Source: CALNYX01 sp942490925
GTDB lineage: Bacteria; Chlamydiota; Chlamydiia; Chlamydiales; JAAKFR01
Assembly: GCA_942490925.1 (NCBI GenBank)
Contig: CALNYX010000048.1
Location: 1 to 7,011 of the forward strand
Direction: 5' to 3'
Length of the DNA stretch: 7,011 nucleotides
Under the pieces are notes generated by a model that did no database searches, was not told the origin of the DNA, and worked only from the letters and a program-made list of their open reading frames with translations. Shown piece after piece: positions 6,420-7,011 of the stretch. Within the stretch, counting starts at the first letter, position 1. The number at the start of each line of letters is the position of its first letter. Made by a program: the position numbers and the translations under genes.

Positions 6420-7011
6420 ATGGCACCACCATTCAATCCGTACGCGAAAAGGCCGCGGCAGCAAAAGGAAAAGCAAAAACTCCCACCAACACAACAAAAT
6501 GAAGGGAATCCGCCAATGCGTCCACCCCCTGCAGTGAATCAGTGGAAAAGGGCCCCCATTCCTCCCGTGTTTGCGTCCAATACGGGAGCAGCAACAACTG
6601 CTGCTCGACGCAATACCGAAATCCATTTATCATCCGACAGCAGCAGCAGTGATGATGATGATTCCGATTTTGAACAACAACAAAGCAATAAAAGGGTGAA
6701 GACGACAAATACTCCCTTCCAAGTCGACACAACCGATGCTAATTTTGATGTTCCAACCAGGGATGTTTTCATTTTTCGTGTGTTCCCCTATGCAATTTAT
6801 TGTCGTCCTTGCGACAAAGTTGTTAGCGGCAGTTACAACGTGATGCAACTGCACTTGAGCAAGCACCATCCTGTTGAGAAGGAGGATTTCGTTCTTCAAC
6901 ACAAGACGTTAGTGAATGGAGTGAATCACTTGCAGTCTGTACAAGATGAATTGTGTTGTATTCCCTTCCTTCCCCAAGGAGAATACGTTGAGCAATGGAA
7001 ATGTCTTGTTT
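6420..7011 (+). CDS. C2H2-like zinc-finger protein, N-terminal part (3' truncated by window edge)
   Basis: Open frame of 197 codons from ATG 6420 to the last base of the window, with no stop. The start is well supported: an in-frame TAG lies at 6375-6377, no other in-frame ATG lies between, and the context is GCCATGG. The predicted N-terminus is Pro/Gln-rich with a basic patch at residues 10-20 (KRPRQQKEKQK). A Ser/Asp acidic run follows at 71-83, a Gln run at 86-88 and a second basic patch at 90-94 (NKRVK); the patches could be nuclear localisation signals. Residues 128-150 form a zinc-binding motif, C-x2-C-x13-H-x3-H-H, with C128, C131, H145 and H149 or H150. The finger is preceded by a hydrophobic/aromatic stretch (FIFRVFPYAIY, 117-127). 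Low-complexity N-terminus plus a single finger suggests a nuclear DNA- or RNA-binding protein, or the head of a transposon-derived protein; the deciding C-terminal domain is outside the window. I do not recognise a named family. Short frames antisense to it are treated as shadows. Confidence 0.8.
   Translation, partial: MAPPFNPYAKRPRQQKEKQKLPPTQQNEGNPPMRPPPAVNQWKRAPIPPVFASNTGAATTAARRNTEIHLSSDSSSSDDDDSDFEQQQSNKRVKTTNTPFQVDTTDANFDVPTRDVFIFRVFPYAIYCRPCDKVVSGSYNVMQLHLSKHHPVEKEDFVLQHKTLVNGVNHLQSVQDELCCIPFLPQGEYVEQWKCLV

Noticed and set aside
6285..6902. Several minus-strand frames and a plus-strand frame (5995-6537) overlapping the zinc-finger gene
   Set aside because: They lie antisense or out of frame to a better supported coding region, and their Cys/Leu/Ser/His runs come from the Ser/Asp and Gln codon repeats of the real gene.

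Overview
The window looks like nuclear DNA of a eukaryote, probably a protist; a diatom or another stramenopile is plausible but not demonstrated. The reasons are the lack of closely packed genes or ribosome-binding-site operons, long AT-leaning non-coding stretches, dispersed repeats, a 29-bp minisatellite carrying TTAGGG, and one convincing gene start in a Kozak-like context encoding a protein with Gln, Ser and Asp runs. No rRNA, tRNA, CRISPR array or bacterial-type mobile element was recognised.

Layout: (1) 1-784 is copy A of a repeat family, cut by the left edge of the window. (2) 785-2034 holds no supportable gene. (3) 2035-2087 is a near-perfect 19-bp inverted repeat (hairpin). (4) 2088-2676 is unassigned, with a TGACGT direct repeat near its left end. 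(5) 2677-3273 is one Cys-rich reading frame interrupted by a single TGA; it contains a divergent duplication of exactly 60 codons. This is probably a gene relic or a spliced exon of unknown function. (6) 3274-4093 is unassigned, with small local duplications. (7) 4094-4971 is repeat copy B. (8) 5044-5407 is a minisatellite in two blocks. (9) 5414-6224 is copy C, offset about 1,320 bp from B, so B plus the array plus C look like a segmental tandem duplication with the array at the junction. (10) 6225-6419 is the putative promoter and 5' UTR of the gene that follows. (11) 6420-7011 is the 5' part of a protein-coding gene: 197 codons open to the right edge, encoding basic stretches, an acidic Ser/Asp tract and a C2H2-like zinc-binding motif.

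The terminal zinc-finger gene is the only confident coding region. The repeats are the main interest. All three copies share a 70-bp block that is identical base for base, inside sequence that otherwise diverges clearly. The same roughly 115-codon frame, with two hydrophobic segments, is traceable through all three copies: intact in B, with one nonsense codon in A, and with a compensated -1/+1 frameshift in C. No complete new biological system can be claimed from this window alone.
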